This document shows, in pieces, positions 1 through 8,860 of a DNA stretch of 64,000 nucleotides. The notes below the pieces were generated by a model. That model did no database searches. It was not told the origin of the DNA and saw only the letters and a list, made by a program, of their open reading frames with translations. This DNA is from CAYFKJ01 sp964528595 (GTDB taxonomy: Bacteria > Pseudomonadota > Alphaproteobacteria > UBA2966), in assembly GCA_964528595.1 (NCBI GenBank), contig CAZGTM010000014.1, positions 7,440 through 71,439 of the forward strand, given 5' to 3'. The position numbers were made by a program, and so were the translations under genes. Within the stretch, counting starts at the first letter, position 1, and every line of letters begins with the position of its first letter.

Positions 1-431
1 TCCGCGAAGCCTACTGGTGCGCCATCATCGCCTTCAGCTTGAATACGGCGGCCTACACGGCGGAGATCTTCCGGGGCGCCATCCAGGCCGTGCCGGCCGG
101 CGAGATCGAGGCGGCCCGCGCCGTCGGCATGTCGAAAACGCTGCAGTACCGCCGCATCATCCTGCCGACCGCCTTCCGCATGGCGCTGCCGGCCTATTCG
201 AACGAGTTTATCCTGATGTTGAAGGGTAGCGCGCTGGCCAGCACGATAACGCTGCTCGATCTGACGGGCGTGGCCCGGGTGATCGTTTCGCGCACGTTCG
301 CGCCCTACGAGCTTTTCATCACGGCGGCGGTGTTTTATCTGATCATGACCTACGCCGTCACCCGCGGGTTCAAATATGTCGAGTGGCGGTTGAGCCCGCA
401 TATGAGACCGCCGCCGGAACCAGTGCTCTAA
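1..431 (+). CDS. Polar amino acid ABC transporter permease (5' truncated by window)
   Basis: Inner-membrane permease of the HisM/ArtM/GlnP type, which moves a polar amino acid handed over by a periplasmic binding protein. The open frame already runs at the window edge (codons in phase from base 3), so the N-terminal half is missing. The visible part has the cytoplasmic EAA loop that docks the ATPase (EIEAARAVGMS followed by RRIILPTAFR) and two or three following membrane segments. It ends just before a lipoprotein gene with a 13-base gap. The other ABC components must lie upstream of the window. The family call is firm; the substrate is not readable. Confidence 0.88.
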   Translation, partial: REAYWCAIIAFSLNTAAYTAEIFRGAIQAVPAGEIEAARAVGMSKTLQYRRIILPTAFRMALPAYSNEFILMLKGSALASTITLLDLTGVARVIVSRTFAPYELFITAAVFYLIMTYAVTRGFKYVEWRLSPHMRPPPEPVL

Positions 432-444
432 CCGGATTTCGATT

Positions 445-1452
445 GTGAAAAGGTGGTTGGCGGTAACCGGTGTTGTTCTCATCGGGGCGTGTACGCCTGT
501 GGTGATGGGGGCGGGCCCGACGATTAGGACACCGGCGATTTCCGATTCAAAGCACGGTGACTACACTCATGCCCTGACCGCTGCCGACGGCGAAGAAATA
601 CCCTTGCGCATTTGGCGTCCGTCCCCGGATACGACGACCAAAGCCGTCGTGTTGGCGCTGCACGGTTACGGCGATTATTCCAAGGCGTTCGAGGCCCCGG
701 CGGCCTGGTGGGCGGAACAGGGCATCACGACATATGCCTACGACCAAAGGGGGTTCGGCGCGACCAGGCATCGTGGGCTCTGGCCCGGCAAAGCGACGCT
801 GATGAGCGACCTCGGCGATGCAGTCATGGCGATCAAAGCCAAGCACGGCGAAGCGCCGCTTTATCTGATGGGGTCGAGTATGGGCGGCGCGGTTATCCTA
901 GCCGCCCTGGACCGGCAGCAGAGAAATACGACCGCTCTGGAGGGCCGGATCGACGGCGTCATCCTTGCGGCGCCCGCCGTCTGGGGCTGGTCGGCCATGA
1001 ACCCTTTCTACAAGGCGATTCTCTGGTTTTCCGCCCACACCACGCCGTGGAATGAGCTTTCTGGACGGGGCCTCGGCATTCGGCCCTCGGACAACGTCGA
1101 CATGCTGCGGGCCTTGGGCCGCGATCCCCTGATTATCAAGCGCAGCCGGACCGATGCCGTCTACGGCCTGGTCGGCATGATGGACGAGGGCTTGTCGGGC
1201 GCCGCGGGTCTCGGCGTGCCGGCGCTGATCCTCTACGGCGAGCACGACGACCTGGTGCCACCCCATGCCACCGAAGCCATGCTCGAGCGTTTGGCGGGAG
1301 AGTACCGTTACGTCCACTACCCCGACGGCTGGCACATGCTGCTGAGGGACCTGCAGGGCGAAACGGTCTGGCGTGACGTCGCCGCCTGGATACGGGACCA
1401 CAGCGCCAAACTGCCGTCCGGGGCCGAACGGCCGGTTGCCGTTGCCGAATAG
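445..1452 (+). CDS. Alpha/beta-hydrolase lipoprotein, monoglyceride lipase/lysophospholipase-like
   Basis: Probable serine ester hydrolase anchored to a membrane. The GTG start gives a short hydrophobic leader ending in a lipobox (LIGAC, lipidated Cys16). The alpha/beta-hydrolase fold is shown by LHGYGD (oxyanion region near residue 72), the nucleophile elbow GSSMG with Ser145, an acid in YGEHDDLVP and the catalytic His in DGWHMLLRD near the C-terminus. The 335-residue length suits the Hydrolase_4/monoacylglycerol lipase group plus a leader. It lies 13 bases after the permease and 11 before a MAPEG gene, so co-transcription is possible. The natural ester substrate is unknown. Confidence 0.8.
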   Translation: MKRWLAVTGVVLIGACTPVVMGAGPTIRTPAISDSKHGDYTHALTAADGEEIPLRIWRPSPDTTTKAVVLALHGYGDYSKAFEAPAAWWAEQGITTYAYDQRGFGATRHRGLWPGKATLMSDLGDAVMAIKAKHGEAPLYLMGSSMGGAVILAALDRQQRNTTALEGRIDGVILAAPAVWGWSAMNPFYKAILWFSAHTTPWNELSGRGLGIRPSDNVDMLRALGRDPLIIKRSRTDAVYGLVGMMDEGLSGAAGLGVPALILYGEHDDLVPPHATEAMLERLAGEYRYVHYPDGWHMLLRDLQGETVWRDVAAWIRDHSAKLPSGAERPVAVAE

Positions 1453-1463
1453 GAAGAATTCAG

Positions 1464-1865
1464 ATGACGACCGAACTTTGGATGTTGTTCTGGACGGTGA
1501 TCCTGGCGCTGGGGCAAATTGGCCTGACGAGCACCGTAGCTAAGTTGCAGACCGGCATCCCGTACTCCATCGGTCCCCGCGATGAAGATGTGCCTTTGAC
1601 CGGGTTGGCGGGCCGTTTGGACCGGGCTCAACGTAATTTCTACGAAACATTTCCGCTGTTCGCCGCCGCCGTGGTCTTGGTCCACCTGTCGGGAACATCC
1701 GGATATTGGAGCGAGCTCGGCGCGCAGGTCTATTTCTGGGGCCGGCTCGCGTACATTCCGGCTTACGCCGCAGGGATACCGTGGTTCCGAACGATACTCT
1801 GGCAAATTGCATCGGTCGGCCTGGTCGCGATGCTGGTCCAGGTTGGGTTGACCTTCATAGCCTGA
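1464..1865 (+). CDS. MAPEG family membrane protein
   Basis: Small integral membrane protein (133 residues) of the MAPEG superfamily (membrane-associated proteins in eicosanoid and glutathione metabolism). The signature is RAQRNFYE at residues 54-61 on the loop before the second membrane helix, with about four hydrophobic helices in all. Eukaryotic members include microsomal glutathione transferases; bacterial members are mostly uncharacterised. It follows the lipoprotein hydrolase by 11 bases. An ATG start is preceded by AGGAAG. A glutathione-linked or peroxidase role would be guesswork. Confidence 0.82.
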   Translation: MTTELWMLFWTVILALGQIGLTSTVAKLQTGIPYSIGPRDEDVPLTGLAGRLDRAQRNFYETFPLFAAAVVLVHLSGTSGYWSELGAQVYFWGRLAYIPAYAAGIPWFRTILWQIASVGLVAMLVQVGLTFIA

Positions 1866-1891
1866 TTTCCGGCCCCTTGCCGGAAGGCCGA

Positions 1892-2323
1892 ATGGACCTA
1901 CCTCACAAATTAGACAATGGCATCGAAATAAGGGGCGGTTCAGTGGATTCATATTCGGATCAATCCGGCACGGGCAGGCAAGATGACTATCCGATCGAGA
2001 TTTCCGTGGCCGATCTTGAAGCGCGATTTCGGGAACAAGCCGCCGGCGAGGCCACGACATTGACGGTCCTGGACGTGCGCGAAGAGGTCGAGGTTCAGAC
2101 TTGCGTGATTGCCGGTTCCGTCCACATGCCCATGATGGATGTACCCTCAAGGTTTAGCGAGTTGCCGGACGATCACGCGCTTGTCGTGCTCTGCCACCAC
2201 GGCATGCGCAGCGCTCAGGTCGTCGGTTTCCTGCGCGAGCAGGGATATGCCAACGCGATCAACCTGAAGGGCGGCATCGATGCCTGGGCGCGGGAAATCG
2301 ATCACACTATGACGACATACTAG
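1892..2323 (+). CDS. Rhodanese-like sulfurtransferase
   Basis: Single-domain rhodanese of 143 residues. The domain starts near residue 36 after a short acidic N-terminus; the active loop is CHHGMRS with Cys101 as persulfide carrier, matching the GlpE/PspE-type CxxGxRS loop. The segment before it (VLDVREEVE) is the usual CH2A motif. I chose ATG 1892 because GGAAGG lies five bases upstream and because the frame further upstream overlaps the MAPEG gene. No signal peptide, so cytoplasmic. The sulfur acceptor is unknown. Confidence 0.82.
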   Translation: MDLPHKLDNGIEIRGGSVDSYSDQSGTGRQDDYPIEISVADLEARFREQAAGEATTLTVLDVREEVEVQTCVIAGSVHMPMMDVPSRFSELPDDHALVVLCHHGMRSAQVVGFLREQGYANAINLKGGIDAWAREIDHTMTTY

Positions 2324-2358
2324 GGACTGCGCTGATCGATCAGACAGGAAAAATCCCG

Positions 2359-2772
2359 ATGGGTAACTTCACCCTCGCCGATGCCCGATCCCTTCTGGAG
2401 GAAGGCTTCGCGCCCTGGGTTCAGGATCTGAATATAACGTTTGACGACATAGACGACGGCGTCGCCACGCTGCGCGTGCCACCATCGCCCAGGCTGAACC
2501 GCTTAGGCGGCATGGTCTGCGGCCAGGCCATTATGTCGCTGGCCGATACGGCGATGGTTTTCGCCATTGCGTCCTCGCTCGGCAAATTGGTGCCCATGAC
2601 GACCGTCAGTCAAACCACTGCGTTTCTTCGGGCCGCCACCGACAATGACCTGGTTGCAGTCGCCCGCGTTATCAAACTCGGCAAGCAAATCGTTTACGGT
2701 GAGGTCAACCTTTACACGGACGATCCCGACAAACCGGTCGCACACGTAACCAGCACCAACATGCTGCTGTAA
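2359..2772 (+). CDS. PaaI-type hotdog-fold thioesterase
   Basis: Putative acyl-CoA thioesterase of 137 residues. The hotdog signature is GGMVCGQAIMSLADTA (residues 50-65), with Asp63 at the position of the catalytic acid of PaaI-like 4HBT enzymes, followed by a typical beta-strand TVSQTTAFLRAA. The C-terminal SSTNMLL-like end (TSTNMLL) is common in the family. It sits 35 bases after the rhodanese gene and converges with the hemerythrin gene. The acyl chain acted on cannot be inferred. Confidence 0.8.
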   Translation: MGNFTLADARSLLEEGFAPWVQDLNITFDDIDDGVATLRVPPSPRLNRLGGMVCGQAIMSLADTAMVFAIASSLGKLVPMTTVSQTTAFLRAATDNDLVAVARVIKLGKQIVYGEVNLYTDDPDKPVAHVTSTNMLL

Positions 2773-2792
2773 CCTGCTGCCGGGATTGGCCG

Positions 2793-3308
2793 TTAAACGT
2801 TGCCGCCCGCTTCGGCGTAGGCCATCGACAGTTCGGCGTCGTCATCCTCTTCGAAGATATGTTCGAGCGCCGGCAGGAAGCCCATGGTTTCCTTCTGGAT
2901 GTGAAACACCTCGCGCTCCACCAATTCCAGGGCGTCGGCGTGGAACTTCGCCCAGCTGGCCTCGTCAAATCCGTGTTCCAGGGCCGCCCTGGCGCTCTCG
3001 ACCAGCGCGGTCGCCAGGGGTCGGATGATTTCATGCTCGCCTGCCAGCATGTTGGTGATGGCGGGATCGATATGTTCGGCGAAGCGCGGGAAGAGGTGCT
3101 CCTCCTCGAAGGCGAAATGGCCTTTGACTTCGGCCTCCAGGATGGTTTTTACGTCGGTGAGCAGCGCGCGCATGGCGGCGTCGTCGTGGGCCGGCGGGGA
3201 GGCCGGGCCGATGCGGCTGACGTCGGATTCCAAGCGCTCCAACAGGGCCAGCGTATTCTGGTGATCGCGGTGGAGGGCTTTGGTGATGCTTAATTCAAAC
3301 TCGAACAT
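2793..3308 (-). CDS. Hemerythrin HHE-domain protein
   Basis: Cytoplasmic four-helix protein (171 residues) expected to hold a non-haem di-iron site that binds O2 or reacts with NO. Candidate ligands are seen in order: His13/His16 in the first helix, H-x-x-x-E at 64-68, His92 in GEHEII, and a later H-x-x-x-E pair. The acidic C-terminus (EEDDDAE) is distinctive. Its start lies 18 bases after the stop of the 12-TM protein upstream, so the two are probably one transcript. Together with DUF2249 and an FNR-like box this points to an oxygen or nitric-oxide response, as inferred from context. Confidence 0.83.
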   Translation of the reverse strand: MFEFELSITKALHRDHQNTLALLERLESDVSRIGPASPPAHDDAAMRALLTDVKTILEAEVKGHFAFEEEHLFPRFAEHIDPAITNMLAGEHEIIRPLATALVESARAALEHGFDEASWAKFHADALELVEREVFHIQKETMGFLPALEHIFEEDDDAELSMAYAEAGGNV

Positions 3309-3326
3309 TTCGGTGATCCGTAAAGG

Positions 3327-4634
3327 TTAGGTGTTGGAGACAGTATCGGGTGAGGCTTGGTAGGAAAGATAACTGCGCGCGACGCTCAGCGTGAACAAAG
3401 CGAAGAAGACGGCGCCAATAACGCCGAAGGCCGCGCCGATGAATACCGCCACGGCCATATCGAGGCCGATGCCGATCAGGCACATGAACAGCGCGGTGAC
3501 GTGACAGGCGGCATGAATTTGTAAAGTCCAGTCCTTGGCCAGTTCCGACAGGCGCGGCGGCTTGACGCTGCGCTTGGACATGTTCATGGCCGCCAGGAAA
3601 GGGATGATGCGCTGCAGCACGCCGGTCACGAAGGTCAGCAGCCAGCCGTACAGCAAAACGAAGCCGAAGAGCGCAGGCCCGCGCTCCCCCAGCCAGCCCA
3701 GGGCAAGCGCCCCGGCCAGCAGCAGGCTGATCACGAGCATGGCCCAGCCCAGTTTGATAATGACGAACGACAGGCCCAGTTTTTTTCGCATGCCGTTTTC
3801 AAGCGACCAGCGCATGCCGTGAAGGTGGAAGCCGACGGCGACCAGACCGAGGACGACGGCCGCCAGCACCAGGATTTGGCTGGAGACCGACAAACCGATC
3901 ATTGCCGCCAGCAGTGCCGCCAGCGACAGGCCGAAGGATATCCAGGCGGAGCGGGCAGGCGGGCTGGGTGACAGGGCGAACATCGGCACCAGAATGTTGG
4001 CGACGCCGAACGCCAGCATGCCCATGAAGCCATAGGCCGCGATAATCATGTGCATGACGCCGGCGGCTTGGTGATCGGCGAAAAAAGCCTGTTCGAAATC
4101 CACTATCAGGCCCAACCCGAGGACGATCAGGGCGGCCAGGGAGGCCAGCGCCAGCCAGATGAAGGCGACGGCGATGCGCAGCGAAGTGGCGCGGCGCAAT
4201 ATGTCGCCGACGACGACGCAGAAAATCACCAGCGCCAGAGCCGCGGGGAAAGCGCCCACCATCATGATATTGGTGGCGGAGAGGTAAAATCCGGCGATCA
4301 GGACGACCAGGCCGGGGACGAAAAACCACCAGGCGACGCGGGCCGGCATCAGGCTTTTGTGGCCGACGCCGGTCGCCACGGGCAGCAATTGGAGAGCCGC
4401 CCCCATGGCTGTCATGGCGAGCATGCCGAGGGTCAAAACATGGATTGCCGCCAGAACCGGTCCAGGCCCGCCGGTGTAATCAGGGACGTCCTCGGCGGCC
4501 AGCGCCAGCATGGCCCAGGCGGCCAAATGAAACAGCACCCCGCCCGCCATGAACATGAACGGCAGCAACGGCGGCAGAAGGCGCGATTGGGCGCCCATTA
4601 AAATGGCGCCGGGGAGGAGCGGCGGTTTTTTCAT
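3327..4634 (-). CDS. Twelve-helix membrane protein, haem-copper-oxidase/NnrS-like
   Basis: Polytopic inner-membrane protein (435 residues, about 12 hydrophobic helices). Conserved-looking histidines sit inside helices: AAIHVLTLG, DHQAAGVMHMII, and LQIHAACHVTAL, a pattern resembling haem-ligand helices in subunit I-like proteins and in NnrS-type NO-response proteins. There is no cytochrome c motif. An FNR-like box lies about 105 bases upstream of the start, and the hemerythrin gene follows at 18 bases. I favour an NO- or low-oxygen-related haem protein; the precise family is uncertain. Confidence 0.6.
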   Translation of the reverse strand: MKKPPLLPGAILMGAQSRLLPPLLPFMFMAGGVLFHLAAWAMLALAAEDVPDYTGGPGPVLAAIHVLTLGMLAMTAMGAALQLLPVATGVGHKSLMPARVAWWFFVPGLVVLIAGFYLSATNIMMVGAFPAALALVIFCVVVGDILRRATSLRIAVAFIWLALASLAALIVLGLGLIVDFEQAFFADHQAAGVMHMIIAAYGFMGMLAFGVANILVPMFALSPSPPARSAWISFGLSLAALLAAMIGLSVSSQILVLAAVVLGLVAVGFHLHGMRWSLENGMRKKLGLSFVIIKLGWAMLVISLLLAGALALGWLGERGPALFGFVLLYGWLLTFVTGVLQRIIPFLAAMNMSKRSVKPPRLSELAKDWTLQIHAACHVTALFMCLIGIGLDMAVAVFIGAAFGVIGAVFFALFTLSVARSYLSYQASPDTVSNT

Positions 4635-4738
4635 TTGCGTGCTTGAAGGCGCTTGATTGCGATCTGCCGAACGGAAAATATGGGGCTTCGGGATGTCTTG
4701 AGTTGAGGCGATAGTGCCCCGGAAAGCGGCGGTAGGGC

Positions 4739-4752
4739 TTGATTTTAGTCAA
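4739..4752. promoter_or_regulatory. FNR/CRP-type operator
   Basis: TTGATTTTAGTCAA matches the FNR/Dnr/NnrR consensus (TTGAT, four bases, ATCAA) with one mismatch. It is centred about 110 bases upstream of the start of the 12-TM gene at 4634, leaving room for a promoter and a leader of roughly 70 bases. The neighbouring genes (hemerythrin, DUF2249) are of the kind controlled by oxygen- or NO-sensing FNR-type regulators. No such regulator gene is in the window. Confidence 0.55.
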
Positions 4753-4785
4753 CCTGATCAAAAATACTTGAGAAATTCGCTCAGG

Positions 4786-5037
4786 TTAATCTTCATTCGC
4801 CGTCAGGCGCAGGACGACCTCGTCGGATGCCTCGGTAAGATAATCCCAGCGCCAGTTTCGCTCGGTCAGCTCCGGAAATAGGTAAACCGGGTCGCGGGAC
4901 AAATGAACGACCACCTCACCACGGCACTCGGGTCCTTCGATCCAGCGCAAAATCGTCACGAACGGACCGGGCGGTTCCATCCCCCTGACATCGATATGGT
5001 CGGCACCGTCTTCCTGCCAATAACGAGGTTCGCTCAT
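4786..5037 (-). CDS. DUF2249 domain protein
   Basis: Small cytoplasmic protein (83 residues) almost wholly made of a DUF2249 domain, a TusA-like fold. The family signature reads HIDVRGMEPPGPF at residues 14-26 and later VYLFPELTERNWRW. I chose ATG 5037 because the domain begins just after it; the frame stays open upstream to 5193 but that part looks non-coding. DUF2249 proteins often sit beside hemerythrins and denitrification genes, as here. Biochemical role unknown. Confidence 0.75.
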   Translation of the reverse strand: MSEPRYWQEDGADHIDVRGMEPPGPFVTILRWIEGPECRGEVVVHLSRDPVYLFPELTERNWRWDYLTEASDEVVLRLTANED

Positions 5038-5241
5038 CAGATCATTCCATTTTTGCGGCAGGTCGTCCCGCCGTTCCTGACATACAGGAATCGAGTGTAA
5101 AATGCCAATGGCCGAATGGACTTGATCCTGGTTCAGCGAAAGCCATTTACAGGAACCGGTAAAAAATCCCTTTGTTTCCCGGGGCGAGTGCACATATCTT
5201 TGCCGCGCGGGGGACGATACAGAATTTCAAGAGCGACGACG

Positions 5242-5784
5242 ATGACCCAAGAGAACAACGAAACCCCGGTAACCGCGCCGTTCGCCGCGGCGGTCTACAC
5301 GCCGCATGTCGAGAATCGCGACGCCTTGGCGGAGTTTGCCGAAGAGCTCAAAGGCCAGGATATCCGCGTCGGCGGTCTGGTTCAGGAGGTCATGTTCGAT
5401 CCCGTGGGACGCAAGATCGGCATCGATATCGTCGAAATCGACACGGGTCTGCGCATTCCCATCAACCGGCCAACCAAGGAAAACCTGGAAGGCCACACCT
5501 GTTCGCTCAACTCCGAGAAGCTCGCCGATTCGACGGAAGCCCTGCGCCGGGCGGTGCGGGAGCGCTTCGACCTTATCGTGCTGGAGAAATTCGGCGAACA
5601 GGAGCAGAAGGGCGGCGGCCTGATCGACGAAATCTTCATGGCCATTTCCGAGGAAATTCCGCTGCTCATCGCGGTACCCGAACCGGCCTTGGAGCTCTGG
5701 AAAGAAAAAAGCGGCGATCTCGGCGATACCCTGGAATTCGACCTCGACGTCTTCCGCCGCTGGTGGTCGTCAATCCCCCACTGA
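5242..5784 (+). CDS. DUF2478 protein
   Basis: Cytoplasmic protein of 180 residues. It matches my recollection of DUF2478: an N-terminal stretch like AAVYTPHVENRDALAEF, then VRVGGLVQE-type text (IRVGGLVQEVMFD), a DIDTG-like strand (IVEIDTGLRIPI) and LIVLEKFGEQE. The family is thought to be NTPase-like and often lies near molybdate transport or molybdoenzyme genes; the molybdo/tungsto-dependent formate dehydrogenase here is 30 kb away. The ATG at 5242 is used because homology starts there; it is divergent from the DUF2249 gene. Confidence 0.65.
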   Translation: MTQENNETPVTAPFAAAVYTPHVENRDALAEFAEELKGQDIRVGGLVQEVMFDPVGRKIGIDIVEIDTGLRIPINRPTKENLEGHTCSLNSEKLADSTEALRRAVRERFDLIVLEKFGEQEQKGGGLIDEIFMAISEEIPLLIAVPEPALELWKEKSGDLGDTLEFDLDVFRRWWSSIPH

Positions 5785-5785
5785 A

Positions 5786-7381
5786 CTATCCCAGATCCCG
5801 GAAAATCTCGCGGGCCGCATTGTGGCCCGGCGCACCCGTCACGCCGCCGCCGGGATGGGCGCCGGAACCGCAGAGATAAAGGCCCTTGATGGGCATGCGG
5901 TAATCGGCATGGCCCAGGGTCGGCCGCAGGCTGAATAACTGGTTCAGGTCCATGGCGCCGTGGAAGATGTCGCCACCGATCAAGCCGAATTCACGCTCGA
6001 GATCCAGCGGCGAGAGGACCTGCCGGGCGATGACCGACGCCTTGAAGTTGGGGGCGAAGCGGTTGACCGTATCGATGATCGTGTCGGCGGCTTCCTCGCG
6101 CACCTCGTCCCACGAGCGGCCGCCCGGCAGGTCGGGCTCGAACTGCTGGCAAAACAGGCTGGCGACGTGCCGTCCTTGCGGCGCCAGGGTATCGTCGATG
6201 GTGCTGGGGATCAGCACCTCGACCACCGGCGCAGCCGACCAACCCAGGCGCTTGGCGTCATGAAAAGCCGTATCCATGTACTCGATGGAGGGGGCGATGA
6301 CGATGCCGGCGGTGTGATGCTCCGCCTGCTCCGTACCCGGCAGGCAGGTAAAATCGGGAAGTTCGCTGAGCGCCACGTTCATGCGGAAGGTGCCGGATTT
6401 GCAGCGCCAGTTTTTCATGCGGCGCAGGAAGGCAGGGTCCACCTCATCGGTATCGACCAGTTTTTCGAACAACAGTCTGGGGTTGATGCCGGCGGCGACG
6501 GCCCGGCCCCGAATTTCGCTCCCGTCAGCCAGCCTGACGCCCGTCGCTTTGCCGTCTTCCACCAATACCCGGTCGACGGCGGCGCCTGTTTCGATATCGA
6601 CGCCGGCCCCTTCCGCCGCGCGGGCTATGGCTTGAGTAATGGCCCCCATCCCGCCGACGGCATGCCCCCAGGCGCCGGGTCTTTCCATGATCTCGCCGAA
6701 ACAATGATGCAGCAGGACGTAGGCCGTCCCCGGCGTTTGCGGGCTGGCGAAGGTGCCGACGATGCCGTCGAAGGCGAACAAGGCCTTGACGGCGTCGCTC
6801 TCGAACCAGCGGGCGAGGAAATCGGCCGCGCTCATCGTCATGATGTCGGCCAGATCACGCTGGTCCTCCAACGTCAGCCCGCGCAAGCGGTTGCCGGCCT
6901 TCAGCAGGGCCCAGAAATCGCGCAAGCCGCCGCCGGCATTGGGCGGCGTTTCCAGGACGAAGGCGCGCAGGACATCGGCGAGGCGCGAAATCGTCGCCTC
7001 GTAATCGTCGAGCCGCGCCGCATCGGTGACGGAATGACGGGCGACTTCGTCGCGCATTTTCCGCCTATCGGGGAAGGAATTGAGATAGCCGCCGTCTGCC
7101 GTCGGCAGGAAATTCGAAAGCGGGCGTTCGATGATCCTGAGGCCCTGATCGTAGAGCCCGAGATCGGCGACGACCTTCGGGTTGAGCAGGCTGACGGCGT
7201 AGGCGCAGACGGAATTGCGGTAACCGGGGTGGAACTCCTCCGTTACGGCGGCGCCGCCGACGACTGCGCGGCGCTCAACGATCTTAACCTTCAGCCCCTC
7301 CAGGCCGAGATAAGCGCCGGTCACCAGGCCGTTATGCCCTGCACCGACGATGACCGCGTCGAATTTTTCGTCCCTAACCAT
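5786..7381 (-). CDS. FAD-dependent oxidoreductase, PYROXD2/CrtI-like
   Basis: Flavoprotein of 531 residues in the phytoene desaturase-related PYROXD2 group. The N-terminal Rossmann motif is VIVGAGHNGLVTG (Gly13, 15, 18) followed by the acidic end of beta-2 in VERR. The C-terminal FAD-contact motif is GLYLCGSGAHPGGGVTGAPGHNAA. No carotenoid genes accompany it, so a desaturase role in pigment synthesis is unlikely; the substrate is unknown. Its stop converges with the DUF2478 gene (one base apart) and its start is divergent from the CoA-transferase gene. Confidence 0.85.
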   Translation of the reverse strand: MVRDEKFDAVIVGAGHNGLVTGAYLGLEGLKVKIVERRAVVGGAAVTEEFHPGYRNSVCAYAVSLLNPKVVADLGLYDQGLRIIERPLSNFLPTADGGYLNSFPDRRKMRDEVARHSVTDAARLDDYEATISRLADVLRAFVLETPPNAGGGLRDFWALLKAGNRLRGLTLEDQRDLADIMTMSAADFLARWFESDAVKALFAFDGIVGTFASPQTPGTAYVLLHHCFGEIMERPGAWGHAVGGMGAITQAIARAAEGAGVDIETGAAVDRVLVEDGKATGVRLADGSEIRGRAVAAGINPRLLFEKLVDTDEVDPAFLRRMKNWRCKSGTFRMNVALSELPDFTCLPGTEQAEHHTAGIVIAPSIEYMDTAFHDAKRLGWSAAPVVEVLIPSTIDDTLAPQGRHVASLFCQQFEPDLPGGRSWDEVREEAADTIIDTVNRFAPNFKASVIARQVLSPLDLEREFGLIGGDIFHGAMDLNQLFSLRPTLGHADYRMPIKGLYLCGSGAHPGGGVTGAPGHNAAREIFRDLG

Positions 7382-7470
7382 TCGTTTGTCCGCGACCTCC
7401 CCGGCGACACGCGGTTAGAATATGTCCCATCTTGCCTGCGCGTGCCAATGTTGAGGGGAGGGGCGCCGAT

Positions 7471-8706
7471 ATGCCCATCGAAAAAAGCCAGCGCGACGAC
7501 CGCCTGAAGGGGCCCTTGGCCGGCGTCCGCGTCATCGAAATGGGCCAACTGTTGGCCGGCCCCTTCACGGCGGCGCGGCTGGCCGAATTCGGTGCCGAAG
7601 TGATCAAAGTGGAACCGCCGGAGGGCGGCGATCCCATGCGCAACTGGGGGCACCATCGTTTTAACGACCGCAGCCTGTGGTGGCCGACGCTGGCGCGCAA
7701 CAAAAAGTCGGTGACGGCGAACCTGCGCACCGACGGCGGCCGGGAGATGATCAAAAAGCTCGTCGCCCACGCCGATGCCCTGGTTGAAAACTTCAAGCCG
7801 GGCACCCTGGAGAAATGGGGCCTGGGGCCCGAGGAGCTGCAAGAGATCAATCCCGGGCTGATCATCGTGCGCATCTCGGGCTACGGCCAGACCGGCCCTT
7901 ATGCCCCACGTCCCGGTTTCGCCAGCGTCGGAGAGGCCATGGGGGGGCTGCGCCACATCAACGGTTTCCCAGGCGAAGCGCCGCCGCGCATGCACATATC
8001 GTTGGGCGATACGCTGACCGGCATGTTCGCCGCGCAAGGCCTGCTGATGGCGCTTTACCAACGCGATGCGCTGGGCGGCGGTAAGGGACAGGTGGTGGAC
8101 GCATCGATCCTCGAAAGTTGCTTCGCCCTGATGGAGGGCTCGCTTTCCGAATACGACAAGACGGGCGAAATCCGCCCGCCCAGCGGCACCGGTCTGGCCA
8201 ACGTCTCGCCCTCCAACCTCTTTCCCACCAAGGACGGCAAGTGGGTGATCATCGCCGCCAATTTCGATCCCATGTTCGTGCGGCTTTGTAAGGCGATGGA
8301 GCAGCCGGAACTGGCGGAGGATGAGCGCTATTACACTCATCTGGAACGCGGCAAGCACGCCACCGAGCTCGACAACCTGATTGCCGAGTGGACCAAGACC
8401 AAAACGATGGACGAACTGGGTGAAATTCTCGACGCCCACGACGTCGTCACCGGACCCATCTATACCATCGAAGACATCGCCAACGATCCCCACTTCGCCG
8501 CCCGCGGCATGGTGCGCCGCGTTGACTCCGAGCACTTCGGCGACATGGCGGTGCCCGGCTTCACGCCCCAGTTCAGCGAAACCCCGCCCGACATTGCCTG
8601 GCTCGGACCCGATACGGCCGGCGAGCATAACGCCGAGATCTACGGCGGCCTGCTCGGCATGTCGGACGACGAAATCACGGATCTGAAGACCCAGGGCATC
8701 ATCTAG
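7471..8706 (+). CDS. CaiB/BaiF family III CoA-transferase
   Basis: Cytoplasmic enzyme (411 residues) that swaps CoA between carboxylic acids. The family opening LKGPLAGVRVIEMGQLLAGP and the GAEVIKVEPPEGGD segment are classic; Asp180 in SLGDTLTG matches the catalytic Asp. I placed the start at ATG 7471, ten bases after a GGGGAGGGG ribosome site, instead of an upstream TTG. It is divergent from the oxidoreductase gene. It could activate or recycle an acid such as a TRAP-imported one in module A, but the distance and intervening promoter make this only a suggestion. Confidence 0.88.
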   Translation: MPIEKSQRDDRLKGPLAGVRVIEMGQLLAGPFTAARLAEFGAEVIKVEPPEGGDPMRNWGHHRFNDRSLWWPTLARNKKSVTANLRTDGGREMIKKLVAHADALVENFKPGTLEKWGLGPEELQEINPGLIIVRISGYGQTGPYAPRPGFASVGEAMGGLRHINGFPGEAPPRMHISLGDTLTGMFAAQGLLMALYQRDALGGGKGQVVDASILESCFALMEGSLSEYDKTGEIRPPSGTGLANVSPSNLFPTKDGKWVIIAANFDPMFVRLCKAMEQPELAEDERYYTHLERGKHATELDNLIAEWTKTKTMDELGEILDAHDVVTGPIYTIEDIANDPHFAARGMVRRVDSEHFGDMAVPGFTPQFSETPPDIAWLGPDTAGEHNAEIYGGLLGMSDDEITDLKTQGII

Positions 8707-8762
8707 ACGCGAGCCGGCCGAGGCCAACCTGGCGTAATTTTCGGACTTGGTGCGTCTATTTA

Positions 8763-8802
8763 TTGACAAAATTGAATTTTATTTGTGAAATAGCGGTATA
8801 AA
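8763..8802 (+). promoter_or_regulatory. Promoter region of corrinoid module A
   Basis: A TTGACA hexamer lies at 8763-8768. Downstream is an AT-rich inverted repeat TATTT-GTG-AAATA (8779-8791) that contains a weak -10 candidate TGAAAT at a 17-base spacing, and a further TATAAA at 8797. The repeat overlapping the promoter suggests an operator. The first gene of module A starts at 8861 after AAGGAG. Confidence 0.45.
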
Positions 8803-8860
8803 CATTTATGCCGTCGCGTAGCCGTGGGCAATTGCAGGCCGTTATGGCGAAGGAGTGAAC

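Noticed and set aside
5960..7507. Plus-strand frame of about 515 codons opposite the PYROXD2-like gene
   Set aside because: Shadow of a flavoprotein gene whose FAD motifs lie on the minus strand.
7321..8769. Long minus-strand open frame of about 480 codons opposite the CoA-transferase
   Set aside because: It is antisense to a gene with clear family motifs, has no recognisable domain, and is explained by high GC content.
8707..8860. Cobalamin riboswitch before the corrinoid modules
   Set aside because: The leaders at 8707-8860 and 22595-22749 are too short, and no B12-box-like conserved text was seen. A covariance-model search would decide.
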